DNA of 64,000 bases, taken from positions 816,875 to 880,874 of the forward strand of contig LNGK01000012.1 of NCBI GenBank assembly GCA_001510575.1. Direction: 5' to 3'. Origin of the DNA: Knoxdaviesia capensis. Lineage: Eukaryota > Ascomycota > Sordariomycetes > Microascales > Gondwanamycetaceae. Below are positions 1-11,700 of the stretch, piece after piece. Within the stretch, counting starts at the first letter, position 1; every line of letters starts with the position of its first letter. Position numbers and translations under genes: made by a program. The notes under the pieces are model-generated. The model was not told where the DNA came from and searched no databases. It was given only the letters and a program-made list of their open reading frames with translations.

Positions 1-3000
1 CATGTGCTCGTACACTTGTTTGGAGCTAAGGAAACGAACAGACATGGCAGGGATTGTGAGAGTTTTTTGCCAACAGGACGAGAATCGCAGGGCGGAAAAG
101 TTCCCAGAAGAACACGCCGTGAGCAATTCATCCTCAGCTGTCAGGAACCTCAGGGCGAAGGAGAAAAATTCCTTCTGCAACATGGATAAGGGGGAGGAGG
201 TCTTTTGCGTTGAGCTTGGACCAAGGGAAGCGGCGAAGCCTCAGGGAACATTTTTGGTAACTGAACAATAAGCCCCGGTGTTTCCCGGGACACAAACGGA
301 TGACGGGCCGTGGCAACCTTCTTCCCAACACACTGGCGAGGGATGAATCAGATTGCCAGGTTGTCTGGAAAGGTAAGATGATCGATCATACATAGGAGGG
401 CATTTTCAAAGTGAAATTGCAACGGGCTAGTACTGCAGAACTCAAGTAAAGAGAAGAACAATAAAACGTACCTTGTGAAGCTTCGTGATATATGGCACCT
501 CCGATTGTTGATGCTCTGATGGATTTCGATTTGCACGCTGATATTATGTTGATCAGAGAGCGAGAGGTGTTGGTATGGAGGACAAACAAGGAACAGAAAA
601 GTCTGGAAAAACAGGGGTGTCTGAGTGGAGATAGTCGACAGTTTTAGATGGTGATATCAAAGAAGGGCTTTGGCCGCTCAAAAAAAAAAAAAGTGAAACT
701 AAAAATCAAGAAAGATTTGTTGGAATGTTTCTGTCGGGTCTTAACTTGTTCCCGAGGGGGGGGGGGTGTTGCCGAGACGAGAGAAGGTATATGAAACAAC
801 GAGGAACGGACCAGGAGTAGCACAGTTGATATTTCCAAGGGAAGTGGACAAGAGATATATCAAGACAGTTTTGGGGCGGGAAATGTTCACATGCACGAAG
901 AGTGATGTAGTGTCTCCACAGAGATGGATCTTTACATAGAATGTTCGACGCAGTTTTTGGCCTATGAGGGCAGATCGTGGGCTCAACGAGTTGAACCAAA
1001 TGCAGAAAGAAAAAAAATAGCAACGTGCAGGACGATGGAGAGACCTGACGTAATAGATGCCGAAGATCAAAGCCTTCGAATCCTGGTATTGCTCAGAAAA
1101 AGCCGCGCTATTGTGCTACTCTTTCAGGCGTTGTGTAAGGATTGGTGATGTGGCTGACGTTCAAGGTTAAAAGGGAGAAGAAATAAGAGTGCCAGAGTGG
1201 ATCAAGCGGCGGCAAGATCCAGATATAGGCGTTGAGGAAGGACAATGAGTATGAAGTGTCTCTGAGTGTATGCGAGTTTGCGTATGTGTGAGTGTGTCCC
1301 CAACAAGATCAACGTGTCAGCAGGCAGGACCAGTTGACATGTGAAGGCACAAAGACAAGAGAGTTAGAGAGTTGTGATGGACAGAGCGTGTAACCCGGCT
1401 ACACCGAGACTTTGCTAGAAAAGAGCCATGATAACGCTGGTGCTGTTAGAAAAAGAGAACTGAAGAAGATTGGTGACACTTGGAGAATCACGAATGGAAG
1501 GTGAGACGACGAATCCCGAGCAATGCCCCAAGAGTCAGATGAACTCAGTCAGGAGCAGGAAAAGTCAGATATGTATAAGTGTGTGGTGGACAAACTTGCA
1601 CTAAAGGGTGAGTGGCGAGAACTGAGATGTTTGGAGAACACTGAGGAGAAGTTGTGTCAAGGAAAGGTCCAGAAAAAGCGAGATGGATGGACTTGGAGAT
1701 ATATCCCAGGAAAAGACACAATGAGCGGGAAAGCGGAGAGAGACACTCGCTGCGATATTTTGGTACGTGCGTACTATACGATGTCTGTATTCACAGCTGT
1801 TGAACGGTGCAAAATGTCCTAGGGAGAAAGTTGCTTGGCCTTTCTTGGAGAGGCAGTCACTCACTCGACACCTGCACGTTCCAGGATGTTGGCATTACAC
1901 GATATTCTCACCCTCCAGCCGTGAATCAACAATGTGCAGAAACCAGACGCACTCCTCGCTCCATAGTGCTATCCAGCAAACAACCCAGACGGCATCCGCT
2001 TCCCGTCTTGGACTCTCTCCGTTCGATTCTTCCGCGCCTCTCTCACGTCTTTGTTCTCCCCGTTTCCGAGATATTTTCTTCCTGAGGGGCAAAATACCCA
2101 GGTTCCTCTTTTTTTTTTTTTTCCTGTCCTTGACCATTTCCGCAATTTTTTGTTTTATTTTTTTGACAGGAGAGATCTATAACGTGGTGCCTCCTATGCG
2201 GCTCATTTTCCCTGCAATAAAAACACTTGCATATGAAATGGCGAGTTCTCCCTTCCCTGTTGGCCGCCGTTCATCTTCCGCGCCGCCTGCAGAGGACTTA
2301 TGCAGTGATGATAGCAACCTGCGCATGATATTTTTTTCCTTTCTCGGGGCGTCCCGGAGAGGAAAGCTGGTTGGATCCAAGTCTCTGGGTCGTACCCCAT
2401 TCGCCACTCTTGCCGTTCCTGATACTTCTTGAATACAAAAGGAACGATAATACCACTTCTTCTCAGAATCAGTCCGTAGCAAGGTTTTCGGCCTGGGGAA
2501 TATTTCCAGAGCAACTTACCCCTCACCCATGAACAATTTCTACTGTCCTTTAAGTTTGGCTCTAGATTACCCCCCTGGTCGGCTTTTGTAAGTGATGGTC
2601 CTCTTGACGGGCCGAACCAACGCCGCATCCAAAAAAAATCTGGACGGCCGGCATGAGCTCGCTGAGTTGGATGTGAGGCTGTGGTTTTTGCGTGTTCCGT
2701 AGGTCTCTTGAGGTATCCCAACTTCTCTCTACGGAAAGAGAGAGGCTCCGGATATCTTGTTAATGCAATTTATCAGGGTCCTTTGCCCCATCTTCGACGA
2801 AAATTTTCATTGTTGCTGTTCGTTTGTGTAGCATGGAAGGTTGAGATGCAAAATCTTTTTATCTTTCTTTGACAAGGGACGGGTAAACTTCTAAATGGAA
2901 TTCCCGCTCTACCCCAGTCGCTACACGTTTAAAAAAAAAAAAAAAAAAACCAGGCACTCCATCAAGTTCTCCAAGCACGGCGTTCGCATGGACATTCCCA

Positions 3001-4273
3001 GGTCGGAAGGATGAACTGGAGGGTGTGAGCGATGAGAGAGGGGTGGTTCATGCTTTGATCTGCATCCATTTGACTCGTTCGTTTTGTTCTAAGCCTGCGC
3101 TTCGTCTTCTTCTTTTGGCCAACGAGATAACACCGAGGTCTCTGATCCTCGGGAGTTGCATGCAGCAATGTTATGTGCAATACGCCAACAATCTTCGATC
3201 CTAAATTATCGTGTACCGTACACTGAACTAAGCTGGGTTTACGGTGCTCTGCTATACAGAAGATAATAACTTATGCAAAGGCACAGAGTCAGCCTAGACA
3301 ACCCAGAAATCTTGTACGTAGTGGTGCTCAGGTTGAACCGCCGGAACGGGGATGTCGGAATAGCCTCTGCGCTGATTTGTTCATCTGTGTTTTCTTGTCC
3401 GTGAACACGAATTTACCTTCGCTCCACCCGTTGACTGACACCTTGACAATATTCTTTAGTATCAGCCTCCGCAAAAAGAACAAAAAAAAATGGGAAGATA
3501 AAAAAAAATTGTGACAGGTCCATCCCCTTGCGTTTGTGATTCCTTTCCCCCTCCTCAACCACCGACCCCTCAATTTTCAGTCTGCTATTCGTTTTCTTCC
3601 CCGTTATTTCGTTCCATTTATCAATAGGCTCCATTTACACTCTCACCTCAGGCCGCGTCCGTCATTATGGATACCGAGCAGAAAAAGCAATTTCTGGGTT
3701 TATAAAAGGCGTCCTGCGTTTCGGGCCTGTGTTTCTGTTCTCCTATAGAAATCTACATCCAAACCCACGTGCGTGCGTTCCCAAGCTTTTTTCATCCAGT
3801 GCTGCCGTGCCTTTTTTGGGTTTTTTTTTCGGTCTTTTTCCTTTGGCTAAGGCGAGACGCCAAACAAGGCTCTTTGATCGCTTCGGGAGGGGGATAACAG
3901 TAGTCGGGACGAGAGGACCGACTACGGAGACGGCAAGCGAGGAGGGTGGAAAAGATTTTTTTCTTTTCTTTTCTTTCAGGCAGTCGAAAAGGAACTATGC
4001 ATTCGATAATGCGATGTAAGTGCCAGACAGGCGTGAAGTTCTTCGTTTCGAACAGTCACATATGACGACAGAGTTGCGTCAAAAAAGACGTTTTTCTTTT
4101 GTTCTTCTCGTTTGCTTGTTCCTTTTAGCAAACGCTCAGCACCTCTCTCTCTCCCTGTTGTGTCTATTCTGGGTAAAAAGCACATGCATCTATCCATGCA
4201 CAAATCTGACAGACCTGTGTACAGTAGGCTGCATCACTGCGCAGCTCCTTTGACCAAACTTGGGAGCAATACT

Positions 4274-4305
4274 GGGGGGTTTTTTTTTTTTTTTGGGGGG
4301 GGGGG
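4274..4305. repeat. G6-T15-G11 homopolymer block
   Basis: Three abutting homopolymers in non-coding DNA. Likely length-unstable and prone to sequencing error. Confidence 0.8.
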
Positions 4306-6005
4306 AGTCCGTTATCTTCTCTGTAGTAGAAACGCTAACTCGGTCCGTGGCAGAAATCCTCTAGCTGTTCCGAGGGGACACGACGGACGCGTTGAGGTAT
4401 CTCCCTCGGGCCTGTTCCGGAATCAAGGTCCGGGGCACCGGCCCACTGCAGGCTGGGTTTATCTCGATACCTGAGAGCTGTGTTCTTCACTCTGCCGTAG
4501 TGGAGTCTCCAAAGATACGTCTTCACGATCGACAATCTGGTTTTTTTTCTTTTCTAAATCCTGCCTTCCAACAACCATCTCGCCTTATCATCATGGTCTT
4601 GGGCTTTGGTATTCCCTGTTTAGCAACGGCCAGCACAGTACCGACCAGTTCCAGGCCTGATTCACCTCCCTCTCGGTCCCGGTATCTCCCGGCCGCTTGT
4701 ATGAAACATCCAGCCTCTTTCGCCCAATTTAAGACCTGGTTATCAGTGTTAAGTTTCTGGAAATATATTGGCTGGAACCCGCCTTCGCCACGCCGACAGG
4801 GCGAGCCTTGCTACTGGATGTCTCAGACTTAGCCGGATGTTGGCGCATGGCTGAGTTTTTAACTGGATGGACGCGATAGTATCGTGCATGATTGAGGAAT
4901 GTTGAGCATTGTAACAACGAGCTTTCTGATAAGAACACACACATGCAAACCTCCGTACTTTACCTTGTCTATGGTGTGTCTCCCTGCCCATATCCACTCG
5001 CATTCCGAGACTTGACTGCTTGCTCCCCATTTCCCGCCGTCACACTTTTTGCCGCCTCTCAACGAGACGGACCCAGACATATCCCCCCTCCCTGAGCTTG
5101 GGGACCTTAAACCCCCGCTCTAGAACCACAGTCAAGGAGCACTCCCGATCCCGTAATAGGAAAACCATTCGCCTCCTTTGGATTCATTTCTTTCTTGATG
5201 GTGTAATACCGTGGTCATTCTCCAACTTCCAGTGAGCGTCTGCTTGCTTAAATTGTGTCCACCACGTCACGATAACAGAGATGGAGGCGCATGTAGACCA
5301 GAAAGCAAAATCTGAGGTTCGCACATCAGCTAGTAAGTCTCCGTCATGGCTGTGCGCCGCTCGCCAGCCCCCCTCGGATCTTTATCAACGGCCTCCAGCT
5401 TGTCTAAGAAAGAAATAAAAAAGTTTCCGTAGCATTTCACCTCTGGTCCTTATGCCGTTATCTTCCCATGCATATTCATTTTCACCAAGAAAAAAAACTT
5501 TTTTTTGATTAAAAGTCCTTCGACATCGCGCCATTGGCTGCTGTATGTACATGCCCACAGCACCGCACCAGTCAAAACGGCAAGATGATCGTCACCTATC
5601 AAGCTGTTTTTGAGTCGCACAGCTAGAGCACCAACTGAAGAAGAAAAGCCGAAAAGAAGCCTGAGCTTGGTCCAGCTATTATGTAGCTCCGTCTTGTACA
5701 CCAGGGAAACAAGCTGCATCTAGGCGGCCTCCGCTTGGCTTGGCCGCCGCCTTTTCCGGTCATCTCCAGAGGCGCACGTACTTACTTCCTCTAGACGCGG
5801 GCTGGGAACCCAAAAAGTTTTGCCGTGGCGTACTCCGCTGTTGCTTTAGATCGTGGACTCTTGCTTCCTTTCACCCAGTTCCTCGCGGGTCAGCCACCAC
5901 CCCACCGCCACCCTTAGCAAACGACACAACGCAAGCTCAAGTTCATGTTCACTACCATCCACCAAGTCCTTCACATGCAATATCATCATATGAGCTTTAG
6001 ATAGA

Positions 6006-6022
6006 TGTGTGTGTGTGTGTGT
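6006..6022. repeat. GT dinucleotide microsatellite
   Basis: About eight GT units in the left intergenic region. Confidence 0.8.
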
Positions 6023-6618
6023 ATCAAATATGACAAGTCTCAATTGGTGACCCGGCTGTGCCCTTTCAGGTTTCTATCTCCCGCCTGTTGCTACTATATT
6101 CCCATGTTCTAGACACCAACCAGACGAACGGAAAACAGATCACTCCGGCGTCCGTGTTTCGGCATTCTCGTAGGCTCTTTCTTTTCAACCGTCCCCGAGA
6201 ACGTTGGCTGGTCCGATTTAGTAATGCTGGTTCTATGTGCTGGCCAGCCATCCATGGTCAGATGTTGCCCTCGTTATAAGGCGAGCGATGAACAGGCCAT
6301 ACACGGGAATAATTAGGAAAATAGTGGGAGTAGAAAAAGAAAAGTTCAGACCACATATAAACGTAGCCAACGTTACCCCAAAGCGTCAATCAGATAGTCT
6401 ATATCAGCGTCGTAAACATATCGTCAGGACAGACCATGAAAACCTATCGAAAAGAAATACAACCCTCCTCCCTCGTGCATGCAAACACACTCACTCCTTC
6501 GCCGTTCTCCACTCCACCCTTTTTCGTATTGTTTCTCCAACCAGCCTGCGGAAGGAATGAATCTAACCCTCTCTTACCCATCGTGCTCGTGCTCGTGCAT
6601 GTGTGCGTGTGTGTGTGC

Positions 6619-8465
6619 TCAATTACACCATAGCCGCACCGCCTTATCCTTTCCTCCGCTCCCAACCTTCTTGCCGTCCGGACTCCAGTCTACGGCGTAC
6701 ACCTCGTCCTGGTGGCCCGGCAGGTCTGCTGCCATTTTGTGGGTCGACATCGACCACACCTTGAGCGTCGTGTCCTTGCTTGCTGTCACCAGTAGTCGCG
6801 AGTCCGCGGAGAATGCGCACTGATACACTGGAGCGACGTGGCCGCGTAGGGTGTTGATAAACTTTCCGTCTCTGTGAGGAGGTTAGTAACTGGTTACAGA
6901 AAAAGAGCGCTTCCAAATCGTAGGCGTGAAGAAGGTTTACTAGGAAGAATGTGAAGAGACCAGGACAAAACAGTCGCTTCAACAGACAAAGATATGTATC
7001 CTCTGGTGTCGAATCTCGTCGTAGCCTGCAATAGACAGTCATAAAACGTACCTGGCATTCCACAGTTTCGTGTGGTTATCCCAACCAGAGCTGGCAATCA
7101 GCCGTCCGTCTGGCGAGAAGGTCACATGGTTGACCTGCTTCTGATGGCCCATCAGCCGCGCGATCGGCTTGGTTCCCTTCGCGGGCTCCCACAAGTACAT
7201 CGTAAAGTCGTCGCTAGCAGACACCAACCGCTCAACCACAGCGTCGCTACCTCCACCCGCCGCTTGCCGAGCAGCGCGCTCAAACCGCTCGCGCGCTACA
7301 CGCTGCCGCTCGGCCATCGGTGAGTCGGCGGTGACCGCCGCGGCGGTTCCGACCTTCGTCGGGCTTGGGTCGAACCAGCCGGTGCGCAACACAAAGTCGG
7401 TGGAGAGCGCGAGGTGGTTCACCCAGTGCGCGTGGGCGGCGAGCGAGTGCACTAGCACGCCGCGCTCCGCGTCCCACACACGCACGGTCTTGTCGTGGCT
7501 CGCGCTGTACACAAGCCCGGTGCCGCCCCACCGCACACAGCTGACACTTCCCTTGTGGCCGGAGAGCACGTGTTCGGTGACACCGGAGTTGGCGATCCAG
7601 ATGCGGATGGTCGCGTCTTTGCTGGCGCTGGCGATGCGCGGGCCGGTCGTGCCCCAGAGGTGGAACGGCTCCCATGCCACGCTGGTCACCCATTTGGAAT
7701 GGCCGGTCAACGGCCGGCCAGCGGGTTGGCCAGTGGCGGGTGACCATAGTCTAACGGACTTGTCCATGCTTCCTGTCGCCAGCAACTCGCCATCGGGACT
7801 CCATGCCACACACAGTACCCAGCCTGAATGACCAGCCAGTGTGAACACGGGCGTCCCTGTCTCGGTATCCAATATCCGGGCCGTGTTATCGCCCGATCCT
7901 GTCGCAAGCCGTTTGCTTGTTGACGGGCTGAACTGGGCTGTGAGGATTGCTTCGCCGTGACCAGGAATTTTATGCGACATTCGTGTGACGGCTTGCACTC
8001 GGAAAACCGCCTGTGGCTCAGCTCCGAGCGTTATCGTCGTTTCGAACGGGTTTGCGATGCCATGGCGTTGTAGGAGGCCAAGGAGATCTGTCGGGTATTG
8101 ATCAATGACGATATCTGAGTCGGGAATATGTACCCGGAATTTATATGGAAGGAAGTCTTCTTGGTCCTGTGGTTTGTACAAAAAAATGGGTTAGAGCCTC
8201 GACGTCGTCAAAGCCTACAGATGGCATGGAAAGAACCTACTCTGTCCAACAATGTATTCAACAACAAGGAGATATTCTTTTCCGACGCATCCGCCAGGGG
8301 AACTTCGATGACTTCGGCCAACTGATTTCCATCTGAATCGACAAACCGGGCCTTGAAGGATCCGATCTCTTGCAAAGAACTAGCGGTAACATCCTGCTGA
8401 AGTTTCGTGCGCTCGAGGTGTTCGCGGCGTTGCCGTTTCGACGGCGGCGGGGGTACTGTTGACAT
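6619..8465 (-). CDS. RSA4: Ribosome assembly protein RSA4/Notchless (WD40)
   Basis: Three exons, 8465-8241, 8166-7052 and 6871-6619, join in frame to 530 residues, close to the yeast protein's 515. The introns are 74 and 180 nt; the longer one has a TTACTAACC branch site. The N-terminus carries the NLE domain (about residues 36-120, ending in the DFLPYKF region), followed by eight WD40 blades with repeated GH...WD-type signatures such as GHSGWVLCVAWSPDGELLATGS. Known role of the family: nucleolar/nucleoplasmic factor of the pre-60S particle; its NLE domain binds the MIDAS domain of the AAA ATPase Rea1/Midasin, whose ATP hydrolysis then remodels the particle. The start chosen is the first ATG of the frame and gives the family N-terminus with a basic KRQRRE stretch. 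A GT repeat begins directly after the stop. Telobox motifs lie about 240-270 nt upstream. Confidence 0.95.
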
Positions 8466-8706
8466 TTTGGTAGTCGCGAAGTCGGAGGGTATATGAAAGG
8501 AGGTTCAGATAAAGTGATTCTGTACGAAGTATGAAGATCCTTATATCATAGAACTCAATTTTTCAAATCAAAAGACGTATCGAACTCTCGCAAGTCAAGC
8601 TAGTTAGTAACTGAGTCGTTCACAAAAAAAGTTAGAAAAAATAAAAAGAGTCGCCCCTCTATTCTTATCGATAAGACAAACTTTCTTGTGGGACCGAAGA
8701 TATGAT

Positions 8707-8737
8707 AGGGTTATGCCTAATTAGGGTTATTAGGGTT
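8707..8737. promoter_or_regulatory. Triple telobox (AGGGTT) upstream of RSA4
   Basis: AGGGTT occurs three times, at 8707-8712, 8723-8728 and 8732-8737, about 240-270 nt before the RSA4 start codon. In the direction of the gene it reads AACCCT. Telobox-like elements are known from promoters of ribosome-biogenesis and histone genes in plants and yeasts (bound by Myb-type factors such as Tbf1 or Teb1). A regulatory role here is inferred from position and gene function only. Confidence 0.45.
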
Positions 8738-11700
8738 TGGGCTTATCTCCTCCTACGAAAGGTCCCATTGATAATTCTGTTGTTCTTGATGAAGACGAAC
8801 CCCCTCTCTATCCTTACATATCTGTTAGGTTGTGTACTTCGACTAGTCGTGTTCTTTTTCTGACCCATTTGTATGATTCTTTCGTTCCGGGTCGGCTCCT
8901 AGATCGACTACTATCTCATACGCGTCTTATCACATACCATTTTATATTCTTGCCATTTACTGAACAGTTTCCAACCACATCTGACATATCGTCCTTGGAA
9001 TATATTGACGTGTTGCCAGTAGTTGAAAGGGAGATACGTATGTCCTTTGTGATTTGCCCACCCTCTTACAACCATCCTTATGAGAGGAGGTGAGAGTGTC
9101 TAACCCCCATATCAATGACAATCATATTCACGTTCGTCGCGTCATGGTGACAACCTCTCTCTTTAAATTTCATATCTACATCTGACAGCTATACAATGCT
9201 ATGTGTTGCCGATTTTTGAAATCCTATATTGACGATCCCGCAGTGCTTGAGTAATACTGACTTCAATACAAATCTTGCCCACAGACGTTGCGACGAAGAA
9301 TCGTGATTACTCGCCCTCGTCGATCGTAGTCGTCGACGAATAAGACGTGTTCTTTGTGTCAAAACCCCCGAATGTTGAACTGAATACACAATGCCACGAT
9401 AATGAGCTGTCTATTGACTCTATAAACTGCCTGTCTGTCTCGGTGCTGTCAGACTACTGTCTGGATGACTCTCGCACCGAATCTTGAGACTTGGAGTGTC
9501 ACTGGCTCCTATTCTGGCGTCCAGATGCGATGATGCTCTCAAATCTCCTTTGAATCATGACAGGACAGCATGAGATCAATGTCCTGCTACTGACTGGTAT
9601 GAGATACAACATTTGAAAGCTGAATGCACTCCTAACCCGCGAGATTCCACCGAAACCGTCATCCTACAATCTTGGCTTGATGGCACCGGCTAGCCACGTC
9701 GCATCATAATTCTGTGTGATCAACGATGAAAAGTACTGCTAGATAGTTACTGGATGGTTGAAAATAAGAAATCTCTTATGGTGAAGGATATCGACGCTGC
9801 GGAGTTGATTCTCTAGAGGACCAAATGCCAGAAACTGACGATGCATGAGGGTTGATTTACGGTACTTATGTCTGCTACGATATTCATGAGCTGTAACGAT
9901 CGTTGGAAAACTTACATTGTCCATGATTAAATGGCATGGACACCGTACGGCCATGACTCGAGTCTATGCTCCCCCGGATCACCGCGAAGCTGCTATCGTC
10001 GGGAACCGGGCTTCCAAAGACGCAGTTCCACCATTGGCCAGGCTGAACTGAAAGCCATAAGCAATGAGCTCACCTCGCTCCTAGGCGAGTCCCGCGGAAC
10101 CAGATTCAGGTGCTTTGACGTGTTGGTTCCACTCACAGCTGACATGAACACCACCGGTGTTCGGAGCCGGTGCACAAGCAGCCACAGCACCGGGCCCATG
10201 GAGCTCTGGCAATACCGGAATCTTCAGAGACCGCCGCTTCAACGGAAACGACACAATGAAACGACCCGATATCCGCGATATACTGAACAAAGAACTGCAG
10301 TGCGACAACATTCAGAGAGAGACCTTACCCAGGTCGTTGCTAGAGTGCTTCGATGTGACAGCTGGGGAACACCAAAGGTATCTCTCCAAACCACATGAAC
10401 ATTTCCTTTTTGTGCCCCCAAAAAACGCAGCCTCTCCCGTTCTCCAAAGAGCGCTTCCAGCCCCAGAGACTCGGATCTTCCCCCTGCAGGCCGTGCAGGC
10501 AGATAATCAAAAAAGAGGAACTTGTCGAGAGTCTGGCCAACCGGACGCCCGGAAAGCACGGAAGATGGGAGAAACCGATGGCCCGAAGAGGCGAGAGAGA
10601 GGTGAGGGGGAGGGCGGCCAGAGTCGCACCGGCACATGGGAGCACGTGTGCGTGCTGCCGTGTCCCATCACCTAGGGCCAGGCAGGTTCGCGCGGGCGGC
10701 GGCTTTGAAACGGTTGCTACATACAGGATACCTCGTCCGTTGGGTCGGCAGACGTTAACTTGCCTTTCCCCTCACACACAGGATCCGTACTGCATGCGGA
10801 GTGGCAAGCGCAACCATCTCTCTGCCTGATTACAACCTATGGGGCACGGAGATCACGGATTATTGGGAACTGTCCAAACATCCTTTTGGAGAAAGAGTTG
10901 CCTCCTCGCCGGAGCTTTGGATCTGCCAGGCAAATACGTAAACTCTACCAACCATCCGTCACACCGGGGCCCGTCCAAGATGAGCAACGGCACATGATAC
11001 AGACATGGGGGGGCGTGGAAATGGACATAATCCCCAGTCTGAACACCACTCTGGGGAAGCGGTATCTGTCTCGATCGACTTGTCCTCCGTCGTTGCTCGC
11101 GTCTCGGTCATTTCATGTCGGACAAAAGACAAGACGGGGCCAATATTGTCACTTCGATATCTGGCATGGCTTTCGTGCGGGGATGACATTGCCATGCGGC
11201 ATACTGGTTACTTTTAGAACCACGCTGCGGCTTACAGGCCGGTTCTTGTCTGGAGTCTTGGCCGCCGTCTGCACCAAGTCAACTCAGATACTCTACATAT
11301 GCACATACTCTTCGTGTTGCGAGGACCGAGGTCCGTGGCGTTGCAGCTAAGTTCGGATCATGGTGTGTGTCTGCCACCCCCGCGTGCCCAGATGGTAGCA
11401 ATGCTATGGTTGGCGGGGCGGTACTGTTCAGACTCTGGGAGGGTTGTGGTATCGAGAACCAGGCAGTAAGCGCATATGCTGCTCGCCGTTTGACCACGTC
11501 TGGAATCTTGCGGCTCTCGGGCTCTCGGGCTGCGAGATTGCTGTTCATGGGCAAGCTTAGACTCATGTAAGAAGACGTTGACCGCCAGCCAAGCCGGTCT
11601 GGATTAGTCGAGACTGGCCGGCGTCGGAGTTCCTGTTTTGTTGAGTTTGCCGATCGAAAGAGACACGCACATCACGCATCCTCCCCTCTATCATCAGCGT

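Larger units (their letters stand above)
1..6618. other. Intergenic region, no gene recognised
   Basis: No open frame here resembles a known family. The frames are short, rich in low-complexity translation and lack linked splice sites that would build a longer protein. The DNA holds long homopolymers: T14 at 2109-2122, A19 at 2931-2949 and a G6-T15-G11 block at 4274-4305. A GT dinucleotide repeat lies at 6006-6022 and another at about 6600-6617. The last one abuts the stop codon of the RSA4 gene, so it belongs to that gene's 3' flank. The region may contain regulatory DNA or non-coding transcripts of a gene left of the window, but nothing in the sequence shows this. Confidence 0.6.

Noticed and set aside
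10157..11350. Frames of 155-196 codons in the gene-free stretch
   Set aside because: They overlap in different frames, have no recognisable motifs and no introns linking them into a longer protein.
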